From positions 1 to 12,521 of the forward strand of contig JAGBBE010000126.1 in the NCBI GenBank assembly GCA_017938645.1: a stretch of DNA of 12,521 nucleotides. The letters run 5' to 3'. The position numbers and the translations under genes were made by a program. The stretch comes from Clostridia bacterium (GTDB lineage Bacteria; Bacillota_A; Clostridia; Christensenellales; Aristaeellaceae). The notes under the pieces are model-generated. The model was not told where the DNA came from, did no database searches, and saw only the letters and a program-made list of their open reading frames with translations. This document shows positions 1 to 7,910 of this stretch, one piece after another (position 1 is the stretch's first letter; every line of letters begins with the position of its first letter).

Positions 1-20
1 ACGGCATTTTCAGTCTTCAT
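1..20 (-). CDS. Partial CDS, probable start of a MalG-type permease (cut by window edge)
   Basis: Only the first codons are visible (MKTENA, then a cut Val codon), reading off the left edge. The ATG at 20-18 has a purine-rich Shine-Dalgarno, AAGGGGG (37-31), at 10 nt spacing, and overlaps the end of the upstream permease gene by 11 nt. A MalF-type permease gene is normally followed by its MalG-type partner, so that identity is inferred from position alone; no diagnostic residues are visible. A second ATG at 7-5 lies too far (about 23 nt) from the Shine-Dalgarno to be preferred. Confidence 0.45.
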
Positions 21-996
21 AATGACGCATCCCCCTTGTGATGATGAAGGAGCTGACAGCGATGAACAGAAGCGCCACGCCGAAGTAGATCCAGCTCATC
101 GCGGCGCTTTCGCCGAATCGGAACTGGCTGTACATGACCTCATTGATGCGCTCCATCACCTTGTTGTCGTTCTTCATGAAGAAGTCGATGATGGTGTAGA
201 TGCAGTTGACCAGCAGAAGCGGGCTTACGATGGGGAACGTGATCTTCCAGAAGGATTCCCACGCGGTGCAGCCCTCGATGTCCGCCGCCTCGTAGAGTGA
301 CGGCGAGATGGCCTGAAGTCCCGAGAGGAAGACGATGATCTGGATGCCGCTGGCCATGACGATGTCGTAGATGGCGTCAATCATGGTGAAGAGCACGTCG
401 AACACGCCGCTGCCGATGCCGGAGATGGAAAGCAGGTTTTCCAGCGCCGCCGAGAGGTTGACGCCGGAGGAATTAGCGATTTCCTCGGAGATGCCCTGCA
501 TCATATTATAGAACTCATTCTGGGATTCGATGCCGGGCAGCACGCCGCTGGAGAGAATCACCGGCAGGAAGAAGATGGCGCGGGCGAGCGCGCGGCCCTT
601 GAAGTTCTGGTTGAGGATAACGGCGATGACGAAGCTGAGCACCAGCGTAGCCACGGCGTTGACGGCCATGCGGCCGATTTCCTCCACCAGATACTGGTTG
701 AAGTAGGGATCGACGCTGAAGGCATATTTGTAATTGCTCAGGCCCACAAAGGTGCGCGTGTAGCCTTCGCCCACCTTCATCTGCACGTTGCTCAGGCTCA
801 TCATGAGCGATTCGCCAAGCGGCTTGGCCATGAAGACGAGGAAGCCGATGATCAGCGGCATGATGAACAATACGCCGCGGCGCGCGTTGCGGGCGCGCAT
901 GGTGTGGTACACCGACGTGCCGGGGATGAAGGTGAGGATGGACTCGCGCAGTCCCCAGCCCTGAGCGGGACCCTTGGGTTTATGAGCCTTTGTCAT
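10..996 (-). CDS. Sugar ABC transporter permease, MalF/UgpA type, with a long extracytoplasmic insertion (second permease of the operon's MalF kind)
   Basis: This 328-residue protein is an inner-membrane permease subunit of a CUT1-type carbohydrate ABC importer. A hydrophobic segment (about 41-57) follows a basic N-terminus, and further helices lie near 108-130, 138-153, 214-231, 258-273 and 299-320. The EAA loop that contacts the ATPase is clear: E236-A-A, G242, then a FPIVSP stretch at 254-259. About 55 residues (154-212), partly amphipathic, sit between two membrane segments where ordinary MalF-type permeases have a short loop. The start is M at 994-996, not the upstream ATG at 1056: GGGAGGG (1007-1013) lies 10 nt before it, and its first base is the last base of the preceding gene's stop (TGATG overlap). 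That overlap suggests translational coupling to the DUF5696-like gene. The next gene begins inside this one. Family call is confident; substrate is unknown. Confidence 0.9.
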   Translation of the reverse strand: MTKAHKPKGPAQGWGLRESILTFIPGTSVYHTMRARNARRGVLFIMPLIIGFLVFMAKPLGESLMMSLSNVQMKVGEGYTRTFVGLSNYKYAFSVDPYFNQYLVEEIGRMAVNAVATLVLSFVIAVILNQNFKGRALARAIFFLPVILSSGVLPGIESQNEFYNMMQGISEEIANSSGVNLSAALENLLSISGIGSGVFDVLFTMIDAIYDIVMASGIQIIVFLSGLQAISPSLYEAADIEGCTAWESFWKITFPIVSPLLLVNCIYTIIDFFMKNDNKVMERINEVMYSQFRFGESAAMSWIYFGVALLFIAVSSFIITRGMRHYED

Positions 997-3566
997 CACT
1001 GCTGATCCCTCCCAACCACAAGATAGCTGCGCGCAGGCACGATGACGCCTTCGCATTTCACCTCGGATGCGCCGGTGTTGACATATACCATTGCACCGTT
1101 CTCGTAACCCGTGACGGTTACATGGGGCTGAAGAATTTCATGACGGACGATGGACTGGCTGTTGAGCCCTGCCATGTCCTTCTGATAAGCGCTGATGATT
1201 TCAGCGGCTTTTTCATTCCAGTCGCCGTAGCATGCGCCGTAGTAGCCGGAATGATCGGTGTTCTGCAGGATCTTTGCATCCTCCTGCATGAAGGTGAAGG
1301 AAAGTCCCGCGCCGTACTCGGCGCAGCGCAGAAGCTCGCTGTGCCAGTCGTCGGCAAGGTTCAGCGGCTGTCCGGTGTAGTCCACCATGCCGTGAATCGC
1401 CATCTGGTAGAACGGGACGGTTTCGTCGATGATGGAGTAGGGCGTGCCGTCCAGATCCATATCGGTAACCAGATCCACGCAGGGCAAAACGTAGTCGAAG
1501 CCCTTTTTGACCATCACGCGCTGCCCGGCGTCCTTTGCCTTGCGGATGGTTTCGAGGTTCATCTGCTTGACCTCTTCGCGTGTGGTGGTGTCCTTGGGGT
1601 TGTAGTCGCCGCTGAGCAGGCTTCCGATGTCGCGGAAGGCCACGCCGCAGGCGTTGTGCTCTTTGAGCTTGCCGATGAGGTTGGCGGCCTTTTCCTGCGC
1701 AAACTCCGGCTTGACCAGATAGTACGGGTCAAAGTAGTCCGCAGGCAGGAACGTAACCACCGAGTAGGGATACAGCTCGATCTGCTCGCGGGTGGTGAAG
1801 CGCGCCGCGTCGCGGTAGGGGATGAAGTTCTGGAAAAGACCGCTTCGGTAGGCAAAGCAGCTTACGCCGTCAAAGTAGAGCGGAACGTTCTTTTCTCTGG
1901 CGTACTGAATCAGCGAATCAAAGCCCTTTTCGCCGCCCAGCTGGCGCTGCACGCGAACGGTGTTGAGCACCTTCTGGTTGACGCCGCCGTTGGACCAGCC
2001 GGTCATGCGCACGCTCAGGTTCTTCACGCCGCTGAGGCTGTCGATGATGCCCCTGGCATCATCGAAGGTGGTGACAGGCACCACGGAATCCACAGGCATG
2101 CCGAATTTGACCACGGTTTTGTCGATTGCGCCGACCAGTTCCACCGCCACGGGCATGTCCCCGGGACGCTCGGCCTGCGCAAGCTCGGGATGGCGCTGAC
2201 GCAGGTAGTCTCCATAAGCCTTCGCCATGTCGGAGTAGCTGTCACTGTTGACAAAGCGGTAGCGCTGACGGATGGTGGCGTCGGGCATTTCCTTTTCGAA
2301 CATGTACACCAGCTGCGCGGTCTTGGCCGATACGTTGTAGCGGTCGCTGTGAAGCACGGTATACTTGGCGCAGGCCCAGTTGTAGCTGTTATAGCGCATG
2401 CTGATGTCGGCCTGAATGCCTGCAAACGACTCCGCGCCCTCCAGCATGCACAGGAACGATCCGCCGCCGCGGGTCATGCCGAACACCGGGAAGGAGGCCT
2501 GCGTCTCGCTGACCACCTCGGTGCGCTCGGAGCCGTAGTCCCAGCCGTAGAGGTTGGCGTAGTAGCTGTTCTGGGAGAGCTTGCCGTTGTTGTAGCGGAT
2601 GAGCGCGCCGCCGCCCTCGGGGATGAGCATGAAGCCTTCCTCATCCGCGCCGGCAGCGCCGAACATCGGCAGCACCGTTACCGCAGTGATGGGATACTCC
2701 GCACGGTAGCGCATGTCCTGATAGGGAACTTCGACCACGAAGTCGTCTCCGTCCAGCCGGTAGATCATGCTGACATTGAAGACGGCGTTGCTGGTTTCGG
2801 ACTTGCCGGCCACATACTGCTGGTCGAGGTCGTAGTCCTCCTGCGTGTAGCCGGCTGCGGCAAAGTAGCCGGCGATGTTTTTCTTGTTGTTTTCGGAGGT
2901 GTCAGACTTGAGCACGTACAGCTCCTGATTGGCCAGCTCCGGATAGAGCGCGAGCAGCTCGTCCTTGTCATCGCGCTCGGCGACCTTTTCAGGCTTGTAG
3001 AGGGTGTAGACGTTTTTGACCTTCTTGACGTCCTTTTTGCTCATTTCGGAGGTGAACGAGTCCATGCGCTCCACCGTGGTGGCGGTGGGCAGCAGGTAGA
3101 TCTTTTCGATCTTGCCAACGGAATAGTCCACGCGGATGGAGCCGTCCTCCTGCTGATGGAGGGTGTAGTTGCCGTTTTCGATGGAGTACTGGTAGTTGTT
3201 AAAGTCGATGGTGCCGCTGGAGGAGGAATAGGTCACGATCATGGTGGACTGCAGCACAGCCTTGTTGGTGGATACGGCAATGCTGTCCTTGGCTGCATCC
3301 GCCGGGTTGGACAGCCACTCGCGGCCGGTTGCCTTCTCCGTGAGCTTGAAGTGCGTGGTTTCGGCGTCCATTTCAAACAGCAGGCTGTCGCTTTCCATGG
3401 TGAGCGTCTGCTTGCCGTCCTCATAGAAGGAGATCACCGGCGGTTCGAGCGAGGATTCCTCCTTGGGTCCGTAGAGCGGAATGCCCACAAACACCACCAG
3501 CGCGGCTGCCAGCGCCAATACAATGAGCCACGGAAGCAGAATCCGCAGAATCGATTTACGTTTCAT
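996..3566 (-). CDS. DUF5696-like membrane-anchored extracytoplasmic protein, putative glycoside hydrolase
   Basis: This 856-residue protein has a basic N-terminus and one membrane helix (about 8-30) with no lipobox, so it should be anchored with its bulk outside. Residues 40-460 look beta-rich, like an N-terminal sandwich of large glycoside hydrolases. Residues about 470-790 have the alternating pattern of a (beta/alpha)8 barrel with acidic residues at predicted strand ends: PLYFDG (D566), AFRDIG (D646), and IDETVPFYQ (D714, E715) followed by a loop rich in H, D, N and W. A short beta-rich tail (810-856) resembles the C-terminal sandwich of such enzymes. I recognise the overall type as DUF5696, which has no assigned activity that I know of; hydrolase activity is inferred. 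ATG at 3566-3564 is preferred over the ATG at 3575 because the Shine-Dalgarno is 10 nt from the former and 1 nt from the latter. The gene sits between the YIP1 gene and a permease gene with which it overlaps. Confidence 0.8.
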   Translation of the reverse strand: MKRKSILRILLPWLIVLALAAALVVFVGIPLYGPKEESSLEPPVISFYEDGKQTLTMESDSLLFEMDAETTHFKLTEKATGREWLSNPADAAKDSIAVSTNKAVLQSTMIVTYSSSSGTIDFNNYQYSIENGNYTLHQQEDGSIRVDYSVGKIEKIYLLPTATTVERMDSFTSEMSKKDVKKVKNVYTLYKPEKVAERDDKDELLALYPELANQELYVLKSDTSENNKKNIAGYFAAAGYTQEDYDLDQQYVAGKSETSNAVFNVSMIYRLDGDDFVVEVPYQDMRYRAEYPITAVTVLPMFGAAGADEEGFMLIPEGGGALIRYNNGKLSQNSYYANLYGWDYGSERTEVVSETQASFPVFGMTRGGGSFLCMLEGAESFAGIQADISMRYNSYNWACAKYTVLHSDRYNVSAKTAQLVYMFEKEMPDATIRQRYRFVNSDSYSDMAKAYGDYLRQRHPELAQAERPGDMPVAVELVGAIDKTVVKFGMPVDSVVPVTTFDDARGIIDSLSGVKNLSVRMTGWSNGGVNQKVLNTVRVQRQLGGEKGFDSLIQYAREKNVPLYFDGVSCFAYRSGLFQNFIPYRDAARFTTREQIELYPYSVVTFLPADYFDPYYLVKPEFAQEKAANLIGKLKEHNACGVAFRDIGSLLSGDYNPKDTTTREEVKQMNLETIRKAKDAGQRVMVKKGFDYVLPCVDLVTDMDLDGTPYSIIDETVPFYQMAIHGMVDYTGQPLNLADDWHSELLRCAEYGAGLSFTFMQEDAKILQNTDHSGYYGACYGDWNEKAAEIISAYQKDMAGLNSQSIVRHEILQPHVTVTGYENGAMVYVNTGASEVKCEGVIVPARSYLVVGRDQQ

Positions 3567-3576
3567 TGATTCCATG

Positions 3577-3583
3577 CCTCCTT
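3577..3583 (-). promoter_or_regulatory. Shine-Dalgarno deciding the DUF5696-like start
   Basis: AAGGAGG on the minus strand shares its first bases with the TAA stop of the YIP1 gene (3584-3582). It is 10 nt from the ATG at 3566 and only 1 nt from the ATG at 3575, so the shorter 856-residue form is favoured. Confidence 0.75.
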
Positions 3584-4256
3584 AATGCAGCCTGAACACG
3601 ATTTCGCGGTACAGGGAAACGAAGTAGCCCAGAGCGTCGCTCAGAAGGCTGAAGAACACCAGAATGAGGAAGAGGATCACCAGCGCGCCAAAGACCGTGG
3701 CCACCAGGAAGATGACGGTCTTTCCCGGGCTGTAGTCGTGCACCTGCATCAGCCCCACGAAGGCCAGAAACAGCGACCAGATGACCGACACGTTCATCAA
3801 TACCGTGTAGTAGGAGGCCTCGTCAAAGGAAATCATGTGGCTGATGAAGATCAGCGGCAGCTGGATGAGCACGAAGGGCACCAGCGCGTAGCACATGGCC
3901 ATGTAGATGTCCGGGAAGCGGCCCTTGCCGTCAAAGAGCGTCGACAGGCTCCAGTTGGACAGGCACAGGATCAGAAACGGAATCAGGAGGCTTGCGCACT
4001 GCTCATAGATGTTGATGAACTGCACCGGGGCGTTGATGAACTGGAAGTTGGTGTACATCAATTTGAGCACCCACGTCAGCAGGAACATCCCCAGAAATGT
4101 GTGCGCAGCGGCGAGCGATCCGCGGCCCTCGTGGGTCAGATCCCAGAAGCCGTCGAAGGGATGGAACATGACATGCTTTGCGTATTTCACAGACTCCGCA
4201 TAGCGCTGCCATTTGGGGCTCTGAAAGAACTTAGCCTGCGGTTTTGCGGCGTTCAT
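3582..4256 (-). CDS. YIP1 family integral membrane protein
   Basis: This 224-residue protein has about five membrane helices (near 51-68, 88-105, 118-138, 150-172 and 180-204) and a cytosolic N-terminus of about 50 residues containing an aromatic, FHPFDGFWDL (31-40). A W-x-L-S-T-L-F-D-G-K-G-R-F segment (102-114) before the third helix matches the conserved loop of bacterial Yip1-domain proteins. The family is named after eukaryotic Yip1 trafficking proteins; its bacterial role is not established. In Firmicute sugar-transporter operons such genes recur beside permeases, so a role in assembling or scaffolding the envelope complex is plausible but inferred. The start codon lies inside the upstream NHL gene (26 nt overlap), with GGAGGT at 4265-4270 spaced 8 nt away, suggesting translational coupling. 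Confidence 0.85.
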   Translation of the reverse strand: MNAAKPQAKFFQSPKWQRYAESVKYAKHVMFHPFDGFWDLTHEGRGSLAAAHTFLGMFLLTWVLKLMYTNFQFINAPVQFINIYEQCASLLIPFLILCLSNWSLSTLFDGKGRFPDIYMAMCYALVPFVLIQLPLIFISHMISFDEASYYTVLMNVSVIWSLFLAFVGLMQVHDYSPGKTVIFLVATVFGALVILFLILVFFSLLSDALGYFVSLYREIVFRLH

Positions 4257-5742
4257 ACGCTTCCACCTCCTCCTTCATCTTTTTGGCCTGACGGATGATC
4301 AGCGGCACCACCAGCACCGCGACCACGGCAATGACAATCCAGACGATGTTGTCCTCGATCAGTTCCTTGCGGTAGTAGCGGTAGGCGCGGCCGTAGTTTT
4401 CGCGGTCGTAGGCCATTTTGAAATATTCCATGGCTTCCTCGAACTTCTCCTGACGCATCAGCGAGCGGCCGATGCCGATGAAGGCGAGGTTGTAGTTGGC
4501 GTTTAAGCGGAGCACTTCGCGCCAGGTGTCGGCGGAGCCGTCGTAATCGCCGTTTAAGTACTGATCCGACGCCTGATAGATCAGCTTCCCGTACTCGGTG
4601 GGCGTGAACACGGTGATGGAGCACTCGTTTTCATCCAGCGCGTAAAGATCCTGACCCATATGGTCAATGGCGGCGGGGGCGAGGAAGGAGCCGTCGCTGT
4701 TGCCCTTGGAGCCGAACGCCCACAGCGTTACGCCCTGCGGATCATAGCCGAAGAACCTGCCGCGCGTGCGGTCAAAGGCGATATAGATGTCGTTTTCGAG
4801 AACCGTGATGTCGATCAGCTTGGAGGGACCGTAATCCTGACTCTGCTCCTCCCAGTGCAGATCGCCGATGGGCGGGCACCAGCCGTTTTTGACGAGGATG
4901 TCGCTGCCGATGCTGTTGAGCTTGCGGATGGGCTTGGCATTGTCGTAAATCAGGTCGTATTCGTCAAAGACGATGTTGGTGGCGTAGATGAAGCCGTCCT
5001 TGTCGATGACGATGTTTTCGTACTCCGTGGGCACGAACGCGGCCTGCTGCGAGCGCTGCGCCTTGGTGGTGAAGAAGGTCTTCCACACATAGTCCCACAT
5101 GGTGTACTTCACCGGGTTTGCGCCGATGAAGCCGGTGAAGGTGCCGTCGGACTCGTACTTGACCAGACCCTTGTTGACGTTGGTGGCCAGCACGTAGACG
5201 CGGCCGGAGGTGTCCGCCACCAGCTTGTCGGGCAGGAAGCTCAGGCTCTGGTCAAAGGTGCTGTCGTCGGGCTTGGTAAAGTCCTGCACGAAGTTGAGGT
5301 TCTTGTCCGCCATGACGACGCGGTTGTTGTTGGTATCGGCGATGTAGAGATTGCCCTTTTCGTCCACAAACACGTCGCCGGGCGTATTGAGGGTTTCGGG
5401 TTCTGCGCCTGCAATTTTGTCGATGATGCGCGTGAGCGTGTAGCGGTCGCCCTCGCGGCGGATCTGCAGGATGCGGTTGTTGCCGGTGTCGCAGACGTAG
5501 ATGTCGGACCCGCGTACATACAGGCTCTGCGGCTTGCGCATGGGCACGTCCAGTCCCAGCGTCGGGCTGTAGATGACCTGCTCCACGCGGTAGGCGTCGG
5601 GCGTTTCCTTGTAGTCGTCCCAGTAGTCGTAGTTATAGGTATACGAGCTGTAATAGCCGTCGGTGGCTGCCATGGCCGTGCCCAGAGGGCACACAAGCAT
5701 CACCGCAAGCATCAGCGCCGTCAGCCGGAATGCTGCTTTCAT
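4231..5742 (-). CDS. Exported NHL-repeat beta-propeller/TPR protein with C-terminal membrane anchor
   Basis: This 503-residue protein starts with a signal peptide (1-25, cleavage after AMA). NHL-type propeller blades follow, clearest as IYVCDTGNNR (81-90) and LYIADTNNNR (132-141), with weaker ones near 172-200, 243-256, 315-335 and 358-380. Residues 384-449 form one or two TPR-like helical hairpins. One membrane helix (466-483) leaves a short, highly charged cytosolic tail. The likely topology is therefore a propeller and TPR outside, tethered at the C-terminus. NHL propellers usually bind proteins, polysaccharides or nucleic acids rather than catalyse reactions, so a docking role for the transporter or glycan is likely (inference). 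GGAGG (5751-5755) lies 8 nt before the ATG. The gene begins 24 nt after the MalG-type permease and its end overlaps the YIP1 gene. Confidence 0.85.
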   Translation of the reverse strand: MKAAFRLTALMLAVMLVCPLGTAMAATDGYYSSYTYNYDYWDDYKETPDAYRVEQVIYSPTLGLDVPMRKPQSLYVRGSDIYVCDTGNNRILQIRREGDRYTLTRIIDKIAGAEPETLNTPGDVFVDEKGNLYIADTNNNRVVMADKNLNFVQDFTKPDDSTFDQSLSFLPDKLVADTSGRVYVLATNVNKGLVKYESDGTFTGFIGANPVKYTMWDYVWKTFFTTKAQRSQQAAFVPTEYENIVIDKDGFIYATNIVFDEYDLIYDNAKPIRKLNSIGSDILVKNGWCPPIGDLHWEEQSQDYGPSKLIDITVLENDIYIAFDRTRGRFFGYDPQGVTLWAFGSKGNSDGSFLAPAAIDHMGQDLYALDENECSITVFTPTEYGKLIYQASDQYLNGDYDGSADTWREVLRLNANYNLAFIGIGRSLMRQEKFEEAMEYFKMAYDRENYGRAYRYYRKELIEDNIVWIVIAVVAVLVVPLIIRQAKKMKEEVEAYERRKTAG

Positions 5743-5766
5743 GGTCTTTCCCTCCCCTTCGTATGG

Positions 5767-6945
5767 TCAGTCCTTCAGACCCGAGCTTGCCATGGTTTCG
5801 AGAATCTGGCTCTGGGACAGGATGAAGATGGTGATGGGAACGAGCATCACAATCACCGTGACAGCCGCAGCCTGACCGGTGCGCGCCACGCCGCCGGCCT
5901 GAATCTGCTGCAGCGCATAGACCAGCGTTTTGTTGGATTCGGAGTAGATCACGGTTGCGGCGTTGGTGTTCCACAGACTCTGCACGGAGAAGATGATCAC
6001 CGTAAGCCACGCGGGCTTGACGTTTGGCATCACGATGGACCAGAAGATGCGCATTTCGCTGGCGCCGTCCAGATGCGCAGCCTCAATCAGCGCCGTGGGC
6101 AGGCCCTCCATGAACTGCTTCATCAAAAACAGTCCGATGGGCGCGGCAAACGCCGGAAGAATGACCGCCCAGAAGGTGTCGATCATCTTCAGCTTGCTCA
6201 TGATGACGTAGTTGGGAATGCCGGTGACGTAACCGGAGAACATCAGCGCCGTCACGACGATGCCAAAGAAGGTCTTTCCGCCGGGGAAATCGTACTTGGC
6301 CAGAACAAACGCGGCCATGGAGGCGATGAGAAGATGTCCGGCGGTGCCCACAAAGGTGATAAAGAACGTGTTGACCAGATAGCGCGAGAAGGGCACATAG
6401 CTCTGGCCGAGGGTGACGAAAAGGTCGGAGAAGTTGTCAAGCGTCACATGCTGCGGGAAAACCTTGGGCGGGAAGCGGAACAGCTCGTCCAGAGGCTTGA
6501 GGGAAGAAGCGATGGAGAACACCAGCGGGAACGCCATAGCAACCGCCACCAAAGCCAGCATGAAGTAGATGCCCAGGTCGCCCCAGATGGAGCGGTTGGG
6601 ACGGCGGCGCTTGGGCGCAAGCACGCGGATGACCGCATAGAACAGATATCCCGCGCCCAGCACGATGCCCGCAAACTGCACGACCTTGTAGATGGAGGCG
6701 TACTCCGCGTCCTGGGGAAGGGGCAGTCCCTGCAGGCTCAGGCTTTCAATGATGTCCACGCGGACAAACGCGAAGATGACCAGCGCGGCCACAACGGCCA
6801 GAAGGATGAGGGACACAATGATGAACTTCTTCTGGCTCACCGGCTCCACGGTGGGCACAATTTCGCCGCGAAGGATCATCTGCTCCCGCAGAAGATCGCC
6901 GCGCGTCTTTTTGGCGGGCTTTTGAACGGACGAAAGCTGACTCAT
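5767..6945 (-). CDS. Carbohydrate ABC transporter permease, MalG/UgpE type, with N-terminal two-helix extension
   Basis: This 392-residue protein is the MalG-type permease subunit of a CUT1 sugar importer. The core (about 120-392) has the family pattern: a helix at 124-146 followed by SSLKPLDELF (147-156), helices near 190-215, 225-245 and 256-276, and the EAA loop (E288-A-A, G294, then a MPNVKP stretch at 306-311) that docks on the ATPase. It is about 110 residues longer than typical MalG-type proteins. The excess is a charged N-terminus (1-39), a helix at 41-61, an extracytoplasmic loop and a second helix at 90-109, ending in a basic PKRRRPNR patch. The start is supported by AAAGGTGG (6955-6962) 9 nt upstream, inside the preceding gene. 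Only 1 nt separates it from the MalF-type gene's stop, so the two are surely co-translated partners. Confidence 0.92.
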   Translation of the reverse strand: MSQLSSVQKPAKKTRGDLLREQMILRGEIVPTVEPVSQKKFIIVSLILLAVVAALVIFAFVRVDIIESLSLQGLPLPQDAEYASIYKVVQFAGIVLGAGYLFYAVIRVLAPKRRRPNRSIWGDLGIYFMLALVAVAMAFPLVFSIASSLKPLDELFRFPPKVFPQHVTLDNFSDLFVTLGQSYVPFSRYLVNTFFITFVGTAGHLLIASMAAFVLAKYDFPGGKTFFGIVVTALMFSGYVTGIPNYVIMSKLKMIDTFWAVILPAFAAPIGLFLMKQFMEGLPTALIEAAHLDGASEMRIFWSIVMPNVKPAWLTVIIFSVQSLWNTNAATVIYSESNKTLVYALQQIQAGGVARTGQAAAVTVIVMLVPITIFILSQSQILETMASSGLKD

Positions 6946-6946
6946 A

Positions 6947-7885
6947 TCAGTTGCCCACCTTTCTGAGCATGGACTGGATGGCCTTGTTGCACAGGATCAT
7001 CACAAGGAACAATACCGTTGCGATGGCGGATGCATAACCCATCTCAAAGCGGGAGAAGCCGTAGTCGAACAGGTGCGTCACGATGGTGCGCGCCGCGTAG
7101 TCAGTGGAGGGATAGCCTGCCAGCGCGCGGGGCACGTCGCAGACGTTGAATGCCGAGGTAATCGACATCACCGCGCCGAAGAGAAGCATCGGCTTCATGC
7201 TGGGCAGGGTGATGTAGTACAGTTCCTGCCAGCGGTTGCGGATGCCGTCGACGTAGCCGGCCTCATACATGCTGCGGTCCACGCCCTGCAGACCGGCCAC
7301 GAAGGACAGAAAGCCCGTGCCCATGCTCATCCACAGAATCACGATGATGATCACCGTGAGCATGTAGTTGGGATCGGTCAGCCACAGAATCGGGCGGTCG
7401 ATGAGCGCAAACTGCATCAGGATGGAGTTGAGGTAGCCGTACACGTCGCCGCGGAAGATGATGGAGAAGATGAAGAACGCGTTGCCCGCGATGGACGGCG
7501 CGTAGAACACCACCACGGCCAGCGTGCGGATCCAGCGCGGAAGCTCGTTGATGAACCACGCAAACAGGAACGACAGGATGTATCCAATGGGTCCGGTGAT
7601 CACGGCAATGACCAGCGTGTTTCTGACGGCGGTCAGGAAAACCTCGTCCTGCAAAATCAGGTTGATGTAGTTCTGCAGACCCACGAAGCGGGGCGCTTCG
7701 AGGATGTTGTAGTAGGTGAAGCTGAAGTAGATGGACGACGCGATGGGCAGAATGAAGAAGGTAAAGAACAAAATGGCATACGGCGCAAGGAACAGATAGC
7801 AGGTCTTCATGCGTTTGGCCTTGTGCCAGTCATAGCGCAGCTTTTCGCGCTTCATGCTCAGGTATCTTCCAGCCAGAGATTTCAT
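6947..7885 (-). CDS. Sugar ABC transporter permease, MalF/UgpA type (first pair)
   Basis: This 312-residue protein has the usual length for a MalF/UgpA-like permease. A basic N-terminus (KREKLRYDWHKAKR) precedes six helices, near 29-51, 88-112, 120-142, 176-198, 232-248 and 286-303. A typical FVGLQNYINL segment (68-77) follows the first helix. The EAA loop reads E208-A-G, G214, then TLPSMKP at 226-232, so the third EAA position is Gly, a common variant. Together with the adjacent MalG-type gene it should form the transmembrane channel through which the solute-binding protein delivers an oligosaccharide. GGGAG (7895-7899) sits 9 nt before the ATG, and the gene begins 25 nt after the binding-protein stop. 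No ATPase gene accompanies it, as is common for Firmicute CUT1 systems that use a shared MsmX-type ATPase. Confidence 0.93.
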   Translation of the reverse strand: MKSLAGRYLSMKREKLRYDWHKAKRMKTCYLFLAPYAILFFTFFILPIASSIYFSFTYYNILEAPRFVGLQNYINLILQDEVFLTAVRNTLVIAVITGPIGYILSFLFAWFINELPRWIRTLAVVVFYAPSIAGNAFFIFSIIFRGDVYGYLNSILMQFALIDRPILWLTDPNYMLTVIIIVILWMSMGTGFLSFVAGLQGVDRSMYEAGYVDGIRNRWQELYYITLPSMKPMLLFGAVMSITSAFNVCDVPRALAGYPSTDYAARTIVTHLFDYGFSRFEMGYASAIATVLFLVMILCNKAIQSMLRKVGN

Positions 7886-7910
7886 TGAGCCTCACTCCCT
7901 TCTTTCATAA

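Noticed and set aside
990..3569. Plus-strand open frame of 859 codons lying almost exactly opposite the DUF5696-like gene.
   Set aside because: It mirrors a gene with clear family motifs, its translation is rich in His, Val, Gly and Asp without recognisable domains, and it has no Shine-Dalgarno. It is a by-product of GC-rich codon use.
4660..6966. Plus-strand open frame of 768 codons spanning the NHL and MalG-type genes.
   Set aside because: It crosses two well-supported minus-strand genes and their junction, and its sequence shows no domain.
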